A stretch of DNA of 63,959 nucleotides from Mycoplasma yeatsii. GTDB lineage: Bacteria > Bacillota_I > Bacilli_A > Mycoplasmatales > Mycoplasmataceae. Both the position numbers and the translations under genes were made by a program. Each line of letters starts with the position of its first letter. Within the stretch, counting starts at the first letter, position 1. The DNA lies in assembly GCF_030815295.1 (NCBI RefSeq), contig NZ_JAUSWP010000006.1; one strand, 5' to 3'. Of the stretch, positions 1-10,409 are shown one piece after another. Under the pieces are notes generated by a model, which was not told the origin of the DNA, ran no database searches, and worked only from the letters and a program-made list of their open reading frames with translations.

Positions 1-20
1 AATATTAAAAAAATTCAAAT

Positions 21-48
21 GAAAAACACCTCAAGAACTATGAGGTGT
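21..48 (-). terminator. Rho-independent terminator-like hairpin
   Basis: An 8-bp stem (ACACCTCA at 26-33 pairing with TGAGGTGT at 41-48) is followed on the minus strand by a T-rich run. It lies beyond the secA terminator at 144-193. It is therefore either a back-up terminator or the end of a short untranslated transcript; I see no convincing ORF between 50 and 143. Confidence 0.55.
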
Positions 49-143
49 GTATAATAAACATAACTATTTAGTCTAATAATTTTGTCCCGGTTTCATTTCT
101 AAAATTTAGATATTTTTATGCTTAAAGTGGGAAAGATATGAAA

Positions 144-193
144 AATAATAAAAAGTACGTTAGTAACTTTTAAATTACCCAATACGTACTTTT
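144..193 (-). terminator. secA terminator
   Basis: A 10-bp stem (AAAAGTACGT at 151-160 with ACGTACTTTT at 184-193) encloses the secA stop codon and is followed on the minus strand by a T/A-rich tail. The loop is long at 23 nt, so efficiency is uncertain. Confidence 0.55.
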
Positions 194-3009
194 ACTTTTT
201 GATCTTCTTCAGTTGCATCTTCTGCTTTTTTCTTAGATTCAAATCTAGCTTGTTTTTTAAAGTCATCCATTCTTTGAACAAGTTCTAATAAAATATCTCT
301 TGCAATTGATAGTTTATGTAATTCGTCTGCATCTTTACATTTTTTAGCGATTTTTTCAAAATCAGCTTGAACTTCTTCAATTGTAATTGTTGTGATGTCT
401 CTTTCTTTTTGAATTTTTTTAATCAATTTTGTGATTTCTTGGTTTTCAGCTGAAGATTCAGAGATCATTTGTTCTCTTCTTTCTAATTCGATTACTAGAC
501 CTAACATAATGTCACGTTGAATTCTTAATCTTCTTAGTTTTGCTTTGTCTTCTTTAAATTCTTTTTCTAATTCGTCAAAACGTCTATTAATTGCTGAATT
601 GTTAATATCGTCTTTTGATAATCCAGTTTCGTTTAAAATGTTTTCAATATCTTTATCTGTGATTTCAATTCTTTCTTCTCTTGGTTCTTCTTCAACTAAT
701 TTTAGAATTACATTAGATAAGTTGTTTACAATTTCATCAGCGATATTTACTTTCATTTTGTTAAATAAACTAGTTGCTTGTTCAACATAAATTGCTAATG
801 GATTGTTTTGAGCATATTGTTGTAGATAGATTCCACTTTTTAGTTTGTTAGCTAAATCTAAGTGTTTAGTTCAATATTTATCAAATGAATCTAAAATAAC
901 TCTTCTTTCCATATTTAAAGCTACTTCTTCAGGGATATCTGAAATTCTTGCTTTATATAATTTCATCATTGCTTCAGCTATTTCAATTGCTAGATCCATT
1001 TTTTCTTTGTTGTAGAAATCTTGAACAGTAAATTTATTTTTAGGAACTAAATTACCATCAATTACTTTTAATAAGCTTTCTGAGTTTAATGTTTTTTCAC
1101 CGTGAACTTCAGTTGAGTGTTTTTCAATTAATTCATAAGCTGTTGTAATTTGGAATTTTTTAATTGCTACAGTTAGATCAGTTGCTTCTAAAATATCTTC
1201 ACGTTGAGCATAAATAATTTCACGTTGTTGAGCTAGAATGTTATCATAATCTAAAACGTTTTTACGTTGATCAAAGTTCATTCCTTCAAGTTTTTTCTGG
1301 TTGTTAGTAATTGCTCTTGTAAACAATCTAGATTTAATATAATCATCACCTAAAGATTTAAAACGTTGTCTTTGTTTTGGAACAGTAAAACGAATCATTA
1401 AATCATCATCCATTGAAATATAAAATCTTGAAAGACCTGGATCACCTTGTCTACCTGATCTACCACGTAATTGGTTATCAATACGTCTTGCTTCGTTACG
1501 TTCAACACCAAACACACGTAATCCACCTAGTTTTTTAACTTCTTCACTCAACTTAATATCAGTTCCACGACCAGCCATGTTAGTTGCTAAAGTAATAGCT
1601 CCTAATTGTCCAGCTTTTGCAACAATCTCAGCTTCTCTGTCGTGATTTTTAGCGTTGATTGTTTCAAATTTTAATCCAGCTTTTGTTAGATATCTTGCTA
1701 TTTGTTCACTTGATTCAACACTAGTTGTTCCAATTAAAATAGGAGCACCAAGTTCATGTGTTTCTTTTACATCTTTTACAAGTTTTTTTAGTGCTGCATT
1801 TTTTGATCCAAACGTTAGATCTGGTTCATCTTTACGAATAACAGGTTTGTTTGTTGGAGTAACAACAACTCTAGTATTATAAATTTTAATAAATTCTTCT
1901 TCTTCAGTTTTAGCAGTACCAGTCATTCCTGCAATTTTTGAATATAAACGATAGAAGTTTTGATAAGTAATTGTTGCTAATGTTACAGTTTCTTCTTCAA
2001 TTTCAACATTTTCTTTAGCTTGTAAAGCTTGTTGAAGTCCATCTGAATAACTTCTTCCTTCCATAATACGACCAGTAAATTGATCGATTAATAAAATTTC
2101 TCCATCTCTAACTGTATATTCAATTCCTTCTTTAAAAACAAATTGAGCTTTTAAAGCGTTCATGATTAAGTGGAAAATTTCAGTATTTTCTAAAGCAAAT
2201 AAGTTTTTTAATGAGAAGAATTCATTTGCTTTTCTCATACCTTGTTCATTTAAATAAACTTGTTTTGATTCTAGATCGATATCAACATCATCATGTTCTT
2301 TTAAAGTTAAAGCAAAATCATTAGCTGTTTTATACATGTTTTTTCTAGATGATGATCCACCCGAAATAATTAAAGGTGTTCTTGCTTCATCAATTAAAAC
2401 TGAATCAGCCTCATCGATAATACAATAGTTTAATTTTCTTTGAACTCTTTGACTTGGATCACTTACCATATTATCTCTTAAATAATCAAAACCTAACTCT
2501 GAGTTAGTTGTATAAGTAATGTCTTTTTCATAAGCTTCTCTTTTTTCTGATTTAGACAATCTACTTCCATTAAGACCAACAGTAATACCTAAAAAATCAT
2601 AAACTTGTCCATTTATTTCACTATCACGTTTTGAAAGATATTCGTTAACAGTAACAACATGAACTCCTTTACCAGTTAAAGCATTTAAATATGCAGGAAA
2701 AATACCAGTTAAAGTTTTACCCTCACCGGTTCTCATCTCAGCAATATCTCCAGAATTTAAAATAATTCCCCCAATTAACTGAACTCTATAAGCATTTAAC
2801 CCCAACACTCTTCTAGCAGCTTCTCTAGCTAGTGCATAAGCTTCAATTAATAATGAATCAGGTTCAGTTCCGTTTGCTATTAAGTCTTTAAATTCTTGTG
2901 TTTTAACTTTAAAGTCTTCATCTTTTAACTTTCTCATTTCTGGTTCTAATTCGATAATTTTATCTGCAATTTGACCGTATCTTTTAATTAATCGTTTATC
3001 AGAAATCAT
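175..3009 (-). CDS. secA: Preprotein translocase ATPase SecA
   Basis: SecA is the ATPase motor that drives unfolded preproteins through SecYEG at the membrane. The 944-residue product carries the Walker A motif MRTGEGKT near residue 93, the DEAD-type Walker B (IIDEADSVLIDEARTP) just after residue 200, and helicase motif VI (QLRGRSGRQGDPG). One in-frame TGA (Trp, about position 870) splits the frame; reading UGA as Trp joins the two parts. The start at 3009 is chosen because GGGAGGATAAA precedes that ATG; an upstream in-frame ATG at 3057 lacks a ribosome-binding site. The C-terminus is a charged coiled-coil-like tail and has no Cys-rich zinc motif. It is divergent from the IMPACT-family gene and is followed by a hairpin terminator. 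SecE of the same translocon is encoded at 45.9 kb. Confidence 0.97.
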
Positions 3010-3026
3010 TTTATCCTCCCACATTT

Positions 3027-3055
3027 TTGGCATTACAATATAATTATTATATAAC
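3027..3055 (+). promoter_or_regulatory. Putative promoter of the IMPACT-family gene
   Basis: TTGGCA and TATAAC are separated by 17 bp, upstream of the plus-strand ATG at 3088. The same AT-rich interval must also hold the minus-strand secA promoter; a TATAAT-like box is visible there too. Confidence 0.4.
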
Positions 3056-3087
3056 ATATAATATTAAAAATAATTTAGAAAATAGAT

Positions 3088-3663
3088 ATGAAAACAATAG
3101 ATAGTAAAGTTTATACAAATCAAATAATAATTAAAAATTCTAAGTTCATAACAATCATGAGTAAAGTGAATTCTAAACAAGATTTAGAAAGTTTTTTAGA
3201 TAAATATCGTCAACTTGACGCTACACATAATTGTTATGCTTATAGAATTTATGATGAAAAAGTAATTGGTGGTTATAATGATGATGGAGAACCTAGTTCA
3301 ACTGCAGGAAAACCCATCTTTAATGTATTAGAAAAAAATAATTTATTTAATGTAGTTATTTTAGTTATTCGTTATTATGGTGGTATTAAATTAGGAGCCG
3401 GACCTTTAACAAGAGCTTATTCTAATTGTGCTAGTGAAATAGTTAAATTAGCAGATATCATTGAAACTAAAAAATATTATGTATATAAAATTCAGTTTAA
3501 TATAACAGAAATAAAACAAGTTAATAATTGAATTAATAAAAATAAAATAGAAATAATTAATAAAGAATTTAATGAAAAAGTAGTTTATTTAATTCAATCA
3601 GAAGTTGAAATTAATAATAGTAATTTATTTGAAATTTTAGAAAAAAGTGTTGTTAATAAGTAA
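3088..3663 (+). CDS. IMPACT/YigZ family protein
   Basis: A 191-residue protein of the YigZ/IMPACT family, a conserved fold related to domain IV of EF-G and to ribosomal protein S5 domain 2. Its exact bacterial role is unclear; the eukaryotic relative IMPACT regulates GCN2. Family motifs are visible in order: DATHNCYAYRI near residue 45, DDGEPSSTAGKPIF near 69, and VIRYYGGIKLGAGPLTRAY near 93. An in-frame TGA codes Trp at residue 149, so the gene runs to the TAA at 3661. The C-terminal region is the Lys/Glu/Asn-rich second domain. No strong Shine-Dalgarno precedes the ATG. It is monocistronic, divergent from secA, and ends in a clear terminator. Confidence 0.9.
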
Positions 3664-3677
3664 TAAACTTAAAATTT

Positions 3678-3699
3678 GTGTGGATTCCACACTTTTTTT
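3678..3699 (+). terminator. Terminator of IMPACT-family gene
   Basis: GTGTGG (3678-3683), loop ATT, CCACAC (3687-3692), then seven T residues. A degenerate second copy of the arm and T-run lies about 90 bp downstream. Confidence 0.75.
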
Positions 3700-3833
3700 A
3701 AGTGAAATTAGGTTAAATATATAAATTTTTTAATATATTTTTACCTAATACTTAAAAATTATGTGTTTTCCACACTTTTTTTAAGTGTACTTGTTAAACA
3801 CATTAAGTTTAACTAATGATAGAATACTGATAA

Positions 3834-3858
3834 CAAAAAACTCTCATAAGAGGAGAGT
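3834..3858 (-). terminator. Terminator of minus-strand DUF285 gene
   Basis: ACTCTC (3840-3845) pairs with GAGAGT (3853-3858), and the minus strand continues with six T residues. It lies just downstream of the stop codon at 3865. Confidence 0.65.
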
Positions 3859-3864
3859 AATTAA

Positions 3865-5904
3865 TTATTTTTTAGGAAATATTGGTAATTTATTATCTTT
3901 AAATTCTAAATGAGCGTCTTTGTTAAAGTTTTCATTTTTTTCTACTTTAGATACATTTCATCCTGATAAGTTTTGGTTGAATGATTTTGATTCAGCGAAC
4001 ATTTGACTCATATCAGTTACATTTGATGTGTTTCAGTTAGAAATGTCTTGGTTGAAATTTTTAGTTTTCGAAAACATCTCACTCATATTAGTTACGTTTG
4101 ATGTGTTTCATGCTTTATACATAGAACCGTCTGATTTTGTTACGTTTTTTGTTGATATGTCTTGGTTGAAATGTTCAGCACCAAAAAACATTCTATTCAT
4201 ATTAGTTACATTTGAAGTATCTCAGTCAGATATGTCTTGGTTGAAGTTATCTGTAAAAGCAAACATTCCACCCATATTAGTTACGTTTGAGGTGTTTCAA
4301 TTTCTTATTGATTTATTAAACTTTTTGGCTGCTCAAAACATCCCATTCATATTAGTTACATTTGAAGTATCTCATGCTTTATACACAGAACCGCCTGATT
4401 TTGTTACGTTTTTTGTTGATATGTCTTGGTTGAAATTTTTGGCTCATTGAAACATTCCTTCCATATCAGTTACATTTGAAGTATCTCAGTTAGATATGTT
4501 TTGGTTGAAGTTTTTGGCTCATGAAAACATCAATTCCATACTTCTCACATTAGAAGTATCTCAGTTAGATATGTCTTGGTTGAAGTTTTCAGCACCAAAA
4601 AACATTCTACTCATATTAGTTACATTTGAAATGTCTCATGCTTTATACACAGAACCGTCTGATTTTGTTACGTTTTTTGTTGATATGTCTTGGTTGAAAG
4701 ATTTAGCAGAACCAAACATTCCGTGAATGTTAGTTACATTTGAAGTATTTCACCTGGATATGTCTTGGTTGAAGTCTTTAGTATGGGAAAAAGTTCCTAA
4801 CATATTAGTTACATTAGAAGTATCTCAATCTTCAATACCATCAATTTTTTCGTTAGGATTATTGGCAAATAGGCAGAAAAGACTTTCTATTTTTGGTGAT
4901 AATTTATTTTGTACTTTCTTAATATTAATTTCATCTTTACCCAGGAAATTACCAACAAATGCTGTAAATAAACCATCTAAAGGAGAAACGATATATCCTA
5001 GTTCAACCAGTTCTTCTTTTTTATCATCTTTAAATTTGGTATTAAATTTATTAAACTCACCTAAATCAAGTTCAATTAATTCATTGTTATATTTAATTTT
5101 AAATAATTTATTAGGAACAATTTTTATATTGTCTCAGTCTTTTTCATCACCTTCAACTTTAGATACCGAAATATTTAAATTATTAGCTTTTAATCTTCTG
5201 TTAATTGCTTCTAATAATTTTTGATTTGTTAAAAAAATACCTTGTTTATCATCAACATAATCATAAAATCTATCTTTAAATTCACTATCTCAAATATGTT
5301 TTATCTTGATAATGTTTCTTTGTGCTTCTGTTCGAATAATAAAATTAAATTCTACTTCTCCTTCATAAGTTTTATCACCAGTTTTAGGTTTGATAACAGC
5401 TTTATTACCATTTATTTGTAATAATAATTTATTAAAATCTAATTTACTATTTGGATTATTTTGTTCGATTAATTCAACTAATTTTTGATTATTAAGTTGA
5501 TTGTCATCAATTATACCCAAATTTGTATTATTAATTAATGTAGTTAGATTTTTACTTAAAGTAAATGAAATTTCAACTTGATTTTTATATGTATTATCAT
5601 TAGCTTTTGGTTTAACAATAATTTTATCGCTTTGAATATCAAATTCTAATTTACTAAAATCAAGATTCAAATTAGGGTTTATTTTTTTAATTAATTCTAT
5701 TAACTTATTTTCATTCAACTCAGAGCTATTGATAAGACCGATATTAGTATTTCTTATCAGATTTATTAAATTTCTTCTTTCTTCTTTTCTTATATTTGAT
5801 TGGTTAATTCCAACTCCAATACCAGTACCAGCTGATGCTGTAACTAAAACACCAGCTCCTGCTAGTATTAGTTTTTTTGATATTAAACTTTTTACTAATT
5901 TCAT
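3865..5904 (-). CDS. Surface-anchored DUF285 repeat protein
   Basis: A 679-residue predicted surface protein. It has a basic N-terminus and hydrophobic segment (KKLILAGAGVLVTASAG, residues about 11-27) without a lipobox cysteine, so it is probably an uncleaved signal anchor. Next come about three 70-residue beta-rich modules, each with the pattern VKPK...TYxxxVEF. The C-terminal half is a run of about 25-residue DUF285 repeats (DTSNVTDMxxMF, then FNQDISxW, in consensus form). Many Trp codons are TGA, so plain ORF calling breaks the gene. The start at 5904 is set by AAAGGAG eight bases upstream. DUF285 (PARCEL) proteins are abundant, poorly characterised surface antigens of the M. mycoides cluster. 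It is divergent from a paralogue at 6444; the shared upstream region contains palindromes. Confidence 0.85.
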
Positions 5905-5960
5905 AATAACTCCTTTAAAAATTTTCTTTTTAATCTCATATAAATACTTCGCCACAAATA

Positions 5961-6006
5961 TAGTACCCCCTTGTCCGGACAAGGGGGTACTATGCACATG
6001 TGCATA
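5961..6006. repeat. Two abutting perfect palindromes
   Basis: Positions 5961-5992 form a perfect 32-bp palindrome centred on TCCGGA, with CCCCC and GGGGG arms. Positions 5991-6006 (TATGCACATGTGCATA) form a second perfect palindrome sharing two bases with the first. The GC-rich core stands out in an AT-rich gap. The minus-strand DUF285 promoter must lie here or just downstream. The palindrome could be an operator, a recombinase site or a hairpin; the sequence does not decide. Confidence 0.7.
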
Positions 6007-6367
6007 GATTAGTCTAAAAAAAGATTAAACTTACTAATTAAATAGAAATATTTTCAAATAAACAATAGGTTAATAAACACTTAACTCAAAAAGATATCTA
6101 GAGATAAAAAATTAATTGAAGATATAGTTAGAATCTGTGATGTTTATTTAATGCAAATTGATTCATAAACATATTAACTTTAATCATTGATTATAGAATA
6201 AAAAATAAGTTCATAAAATTCAACTTATTTGAAACTAAAACTTATTGTTAAAGAAAATAATAAAAAATATAACTATTTTTCAAAAAAATTCTAATTGATA
6301 TCACAATGAATTATTTAAATTTTAGAAGTTTATTATAGTTTATGTATACTATGCACACGCTAGATTT

Positions 6368-6401
6368 TTGTCAAGTCTTTTTTTTTTTTTGATTTTATAA
6401 T
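6368..6401 (+). promoter_or_regulatory. Putative promoter with T13 spacer tract
   Basis: TTGTCA (6368-6373) and TATAAT (6396-6401) flank a 22-bp spacer that contains T13 (6378-6390). The boxes are good matches, but the spacer is about 5 bp longer than the optimum of 17. In the sequenced state the promoter may therefore be weak or off. Length change of the T tract would restore the spacing. Confidence 0.55.
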
Positions 6402-6443
6402 TACCTAAAATATGTTATTTATACAAATTTAGAAAGGGATATT

Positions 6444-8738
6444 ATGAAATTAAAAGCTAAATTAATAATCACTGGTGCTGTAGCGCTTGCTTCATCTGGT
6501 GCAGCAACAACTACTTGATATGTCCATACTCAAAAATCAAAAAGCGTTCATTTAAACTCATTAATTACTAATCTAGATTTAGGAATAATTGATCAAGATG
6601 AATTAAATAATAAAAATGAACTTACTAGAATAATAGCTAAATTAAATACGAACTCTAAAATAGATTTCAATAAATTAGATTTTAATATCCAAGATAATAA
6701 AATTATTGTAAAACCTAATAAAGACGGTCAAAAAGATTATAAAGGTGAGGTTGAACTTATTTTTCAATTAAGTAAAGAATTAACTAGTGTGATAAATGTA
6801 ACTAACTTAGGAAGAATTAATAGATCTGATAAAACTAATCGAAATTTATTATTGAATTTAATAAAAGAAAAGAATCCTAGTTTAGATATTGATAAGATAC
6901 AATTAGAAATTCAACAAAATAAAGTTATTGTAAAGCCTAAAGTTGGAGATAAAACCTATAAAGGAGAAGTTGAGATCACATTTAGCTTGAGCACTTCATT
7001 ATCAAGTGTAATAAATGTAAGAAACTTAGGAATAATTAATGAATCTGATAAAGGTGATAAAAATTTATTATTGAATTTAATAAAACAAAAGAATCCTCGT
7101 TTAGATAATGATAAAGTAGAATTAGTAGTTCAAGAAAATAAAATTATTGTAAAACCTAAAGCTGGAGATAATACTTATGAGGGTGAAGTTGAAATTGATT
7201 TTGAAATTTTCACTGAACAAGATAAGCAAAATATCGAAAAGATTAATTTAGTTTGAAATAAAGAATTTAAAGACAATTTTAGAACAAATGACGGTCCTGT
7301 TGATTTTGATTTAGGATGAGTAGCTACAAAAAATCAAATATTAAAATTATTTACTGAAAGATTAAATGATAATGGATTAAATAATGTAAATATTAGTTAT
7401 TTAGAAAAGCCTTTAAATGATTTTGATAGACCTAGAGAGGATGAAGTTCTAAAATTTGTTTATAAAGGCGTTACTATCAAACTAAATGTAGGAAAATTTA
7501 ATGCAAAAGATGTGTTTGATGATTATCATGAATACGAAAAGGGTAGTCAAAATAAAAAAGTAACTAAAATAGGTTCTTTTATTAGTAATGGTGGTTTATT
7601 TCATATAGCAAGATTTAAACATAGTGTACAAGAAGTCCCTGATCAATTACCTAGCTTCATTAAGGATCTAAGTAAAGCTTTTCAAGGAAGTAGTAATCAA
7701 ACTATTAAAGGTATTGAAAAATGAGATACAAAAAACGTTAAAAGAATGTCTTATACATTTTATGATGCTACAAAATTCAATCAAAATATCTCTGGTTGAG
7801 ATACTTCTAATGTAACTGATATGAGTGGAATGTTTAGGTCAAGTGGTTTCAATCAAAACATAGGAAACTGAAACACTTCTAAAGTAGTTAAGATGAATTG
7901 TATGTTCACTAATAATAAAGTGTTTAATAAAGATATATCTAGTTGAGATACTTCTAAAGTAACTAATATGAGTGAAATGTTTTATGGGGCTGAAAAATTT
8001 AATCAAGATATCACTAAATGAAATACAAATAGTTTAAAAAATACTGAATCTATGTTTAAAGAGGCAAAAATTTTTAACCAAGATATAAATACAAAAGAAG
8101 TAGAAAGAAAAGATGGTTCAAAATATACTGCTTGAGATGTATCAAATGTAATTAATATGAATGAAATGTTCAGTCGTGCTGAAGCATTTGATAACCCACT
8201 AAATAATTGAAATGTTTCAAATGTAAAAAACATGTCAAAAATGTTTAATGTTTCAAGCTTTAATCAAGATATAGGTAATTGAAATACTGAGAATGTAACT
8301 GATATGGAAAGTATGTTTGCAGGAGCTGAAAAGTTCAATCAATACATAGGTAATTGAAATACTTCAAATGTCAAAAATATGCATAATATGTTTTATAAAG
8401 CAAAAACTTTTAACCAAGATATAAATACAAAAGAAGTAGAAAGAAAAGATGGTTCAAAATATACTGCTTGAGATGTATCAAAAGTTAAAAGTATGTCTGA
8501 CATGTTTTGATCAGCTGAATCATTTAACAAAGATATATCAAGCTGAGATACTTCTAAAGTCACTACTATGAATAATATGTTTTGATTTGCTAAATCATTT
8601 GAACAAAACATTAGCACTTGAGATATTGATAATGTCGAATTCTATAATCGATTCATTAATAAAGAAAGTAAGTTAAAACTTGAATTTATTCCAGAGAAAT
8701 TTAGAGCTAAAATAAAAGAAGAATTAAACAAAAAATAG
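6444..8738 (+). CDS. Surface-anchored DUF285 repeat protein
   Basis: A 764-residue predicted surface protein. The N-terminus is a basic and hydrophobic signal anchor (residues 1-26) with no lipobox cysteine. Three modules of about 75 residues follow, each ending in a VKPK...TYxGEVE motif, around residues 33-270. A linker precedes about twelve DUF285 repeats from residue 430 on, of the type WDTSNVTDMSGMF / FNQNIGNW. Two copies of a longer insert motif (AxxFNQDINTKEVERKDGS) lie 336 bp (112 codons) apart in frame. Trp is almost always TGA. The start at 6444 is supported by AGAAAGGGAT upstream. The function is unknown; DUF285 proteins are thought to be exposed antigens or adhesins. It is divergent from the paralogue ending at 3865 and has a promoter with a homopolymer spacer. 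Confidence 0.87.
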
Positions 8739-8756
8739 CACTTATGTGCTATTTTT
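8731..8756 (+). terminator. Terminator of DUF285 gene
   Basis: TAGCAC (8736-8741), loop TTAT, GTGCTA (8746-8751), then five T residues. The stop codon TAG forms the first arm of the stem. Confidence 0.8.
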
Positions 8757-8935
8757 AATTTCCATAATCAAATCAAGATCTACAAATGAGAATGTTATTA
8801 AAACTATAAAATTCTTTTTTATAGAAGAGAGCACTATATCAGTTAAAAATTTATGTGTGTTTTCCTATTTTTTTAAGTATATTCAAATTAATTGTTGTGA
8901 GTTTTATTATTTAATTTCTAATGGATATTTTACAC

Positions 8936-8963
8936 TTGATTTCAAAAAAAAAAAAAATAGAAT
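8936..8963 (+). promoter_or_regulatory. Putative promoter with A14 spacer tract
   Basis: TTGATT (8936-8941) and TAGAAT (8958-8963) are separated by 16 bp: TC followed by A14 (8944-8957). This spacing is near optimal, so the promoter is predicted on in this isolate. Almost the whole spacer is homopolymer, so slippage would change its strength. Confidence 0.6.
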
Positions 8964-8990
8964 TAATTTATATGCAAAAGTGGGGATAAA

Positions 8991-10391
8991 ATGAAGAAAT
9001 TATTATTGTTAATTTTAACTACAACTACTGCATTAGCTTCAGTAGGTACAGGAGTTGGTATAACAATTGTTAAAAACAAAAAACTTCACATATCGAAAAT
9101 AATAACTAAAAAAGAAATTGGTATGATCCGAGTTAAGGATATAACAATAGAAAATATAAAAGAAAAGGTAGTTGAATTAAATCCTGAAATTAAAGAATTT
9201 TCTTCAAATTTTACCTTAGAATTAATAAGTGATTACAGAGCGAAGTTAAAAGCGAAAGATGAGAATCCTAAATTTACTGGAGAAGTTGAAATTAAATTTA
9301 TAAGAATAGATAATGACGCATCTCTTGATGATGATCGTAGATCTGTTGATGTTCGTAATTTAAGAGGTAGAAGTAGTGATGGGGTTCTATCTTACTATAG
9401 AGTCTTTGGTAATCGATGGACAGTCGTTCGTTTTGATAGAAAAGTAAATAGCGTTCCAGAAGAATTACCTTGATTTATAACAGATTTAAATTCTGTCTTT
9501 GAACATAATGAAAATGAAGAAATAAAAGGTTTAGATAAGTGAGATACTTCAAATGTCACTACAATGGATGGTGTCTTTAGTTTTGCAAAAAAATTTAATG
9601 GAGATATTACAAATTGAAATACTTCAAATGTAATTAATATGAGAAGAATGTTTCAAGGTGCTGAAAATTTTAATCAAGATATATCTAAATGAGATACTTC
9701 TAAAGCAATAAATATGGAATTTATGTTTGATGGAGCTAAATCCTTCAACCAAGATATATCTAGTTGAGACACTTCGAATGCGATTAACTTAGCTCATATG
9801 TTTGCTGAAGCCGAAAGCTTTAATCAAGATATAGGCAATTGAAATACTTCAAACGTAATGTCTATGATTTCTATTTTTAGAGGAGCTAAAAACTTTAATC
9901 AAGATATCTCATCTTGAGATACTTCAAATGTAACTGATATGCGAGGTGTGTTTATAAACGCTGAAAGCTTTAATCAAGATATATCTAAATGAGATACTAA
10001 GAATGTAACTAAAATGGCTCATATGTTTTACAAAGCTAGAAGTTTTAATCAGGACATAAGCAATTGAGACACTTCAAATGTAACAGATATGCAATCAATG
10101 TTTGAAGGAGCAACACAATTTAACCAACCATTAAACAACTGAAACACATCTAGTGTAACTAATATGAGTAGAATGTTTACTCGTGCTTCAAATTTCAACC
10201 AAGATATATCTAACTGAGATACTTCAAATGTAACAGATATGCAATCAATGTTTGAAGGAGCAGAATCGTTCGATCAGAATGTTTCTGGTTGAAATGTTAA
10301 TAAAGTTAAAGAATTTAACAATTTTATTAAAGATGCTAATAAAATGGACGATAGTAAAATTCCAATGAAATTTAGAAAAATAGAAAAATAG
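8991..10391 (+). CDS. Surface-anchored DUF285 repeat protein
   Basis: A 466-residue relative of the two preceding surface proteins. It has a signal anchor (residues about 2-26, LLLLILTTTTALASVGTGVG, no lipobox cysteine) and only one 70-residue beta-rich module (residues about 33-105, ending FTGEVEIKF). About ten well-preserved DUF285 repeats follow from residue 180, for example WDTSNVTDMQSMF and FNQDISSW, with Trp as TGA. The start at 8991 follows GTGGGGATAAA. The repeats are more regular than in the 6444 gene. The function is unknown; a surface-exposed repeat antigen is the likely class. It is transcribed from a putative promoter with an A14 spacer and ends in a hairpin shared with the convergent PAP2 gene. 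Confidence 0.87.
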
Positions 10392-10409
10392 CACAAAGTG
10401 CTATTTTTT
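10386..10409. terminator. Bidirectional terminator
   Basis: TAGCAC (10389-10394), loop AAA, GTGCTA (10398-10403), with T runs on both strands. The plus-strand stop TAG starts one arm, and the minus-strand stop TAG of the convergent PAP2 gene starts the other. Confidence 0.8.

Larger units (their letters stand above)
5905..6443. other. Divergent intergenic region with palindromes and T tract
   Basis: A 539-bp non-coding gap between two divergent DUF285 genes. It holds a 32-bp perfect GC-rich palindrome (5961-5992), an adjoining 16-bp perfect palindrome (5991-6006), a second copy of the half-site TACTATGCACA near 6348, and a T13 tract at 6378-6390. The remainder (6010-6340) is AT-rich with many stops in all frames, and I see no gene in it. 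Confidence 0.7.

Noticed and set aside
4028..5224. Plus-strand open frames of 140, 76 and 165 codons
   Set aside because: They are the antisense of the minus-strand DUF285 gene. Their regular MSWLK repeats mirror the sense repeats, and they have no ribosome-binding sites.
8003..8617. Minus-strand frames inside the 6444 DUF285 gene
   Set aside because: Shadows of the repeated sense codons, without start signals.
8746..8994. 82-codon plus-strand frame before the 8991 gene
   Set aside because: It spans the terminator of the previous gene and the A14 promoter tract, with no plausible start.
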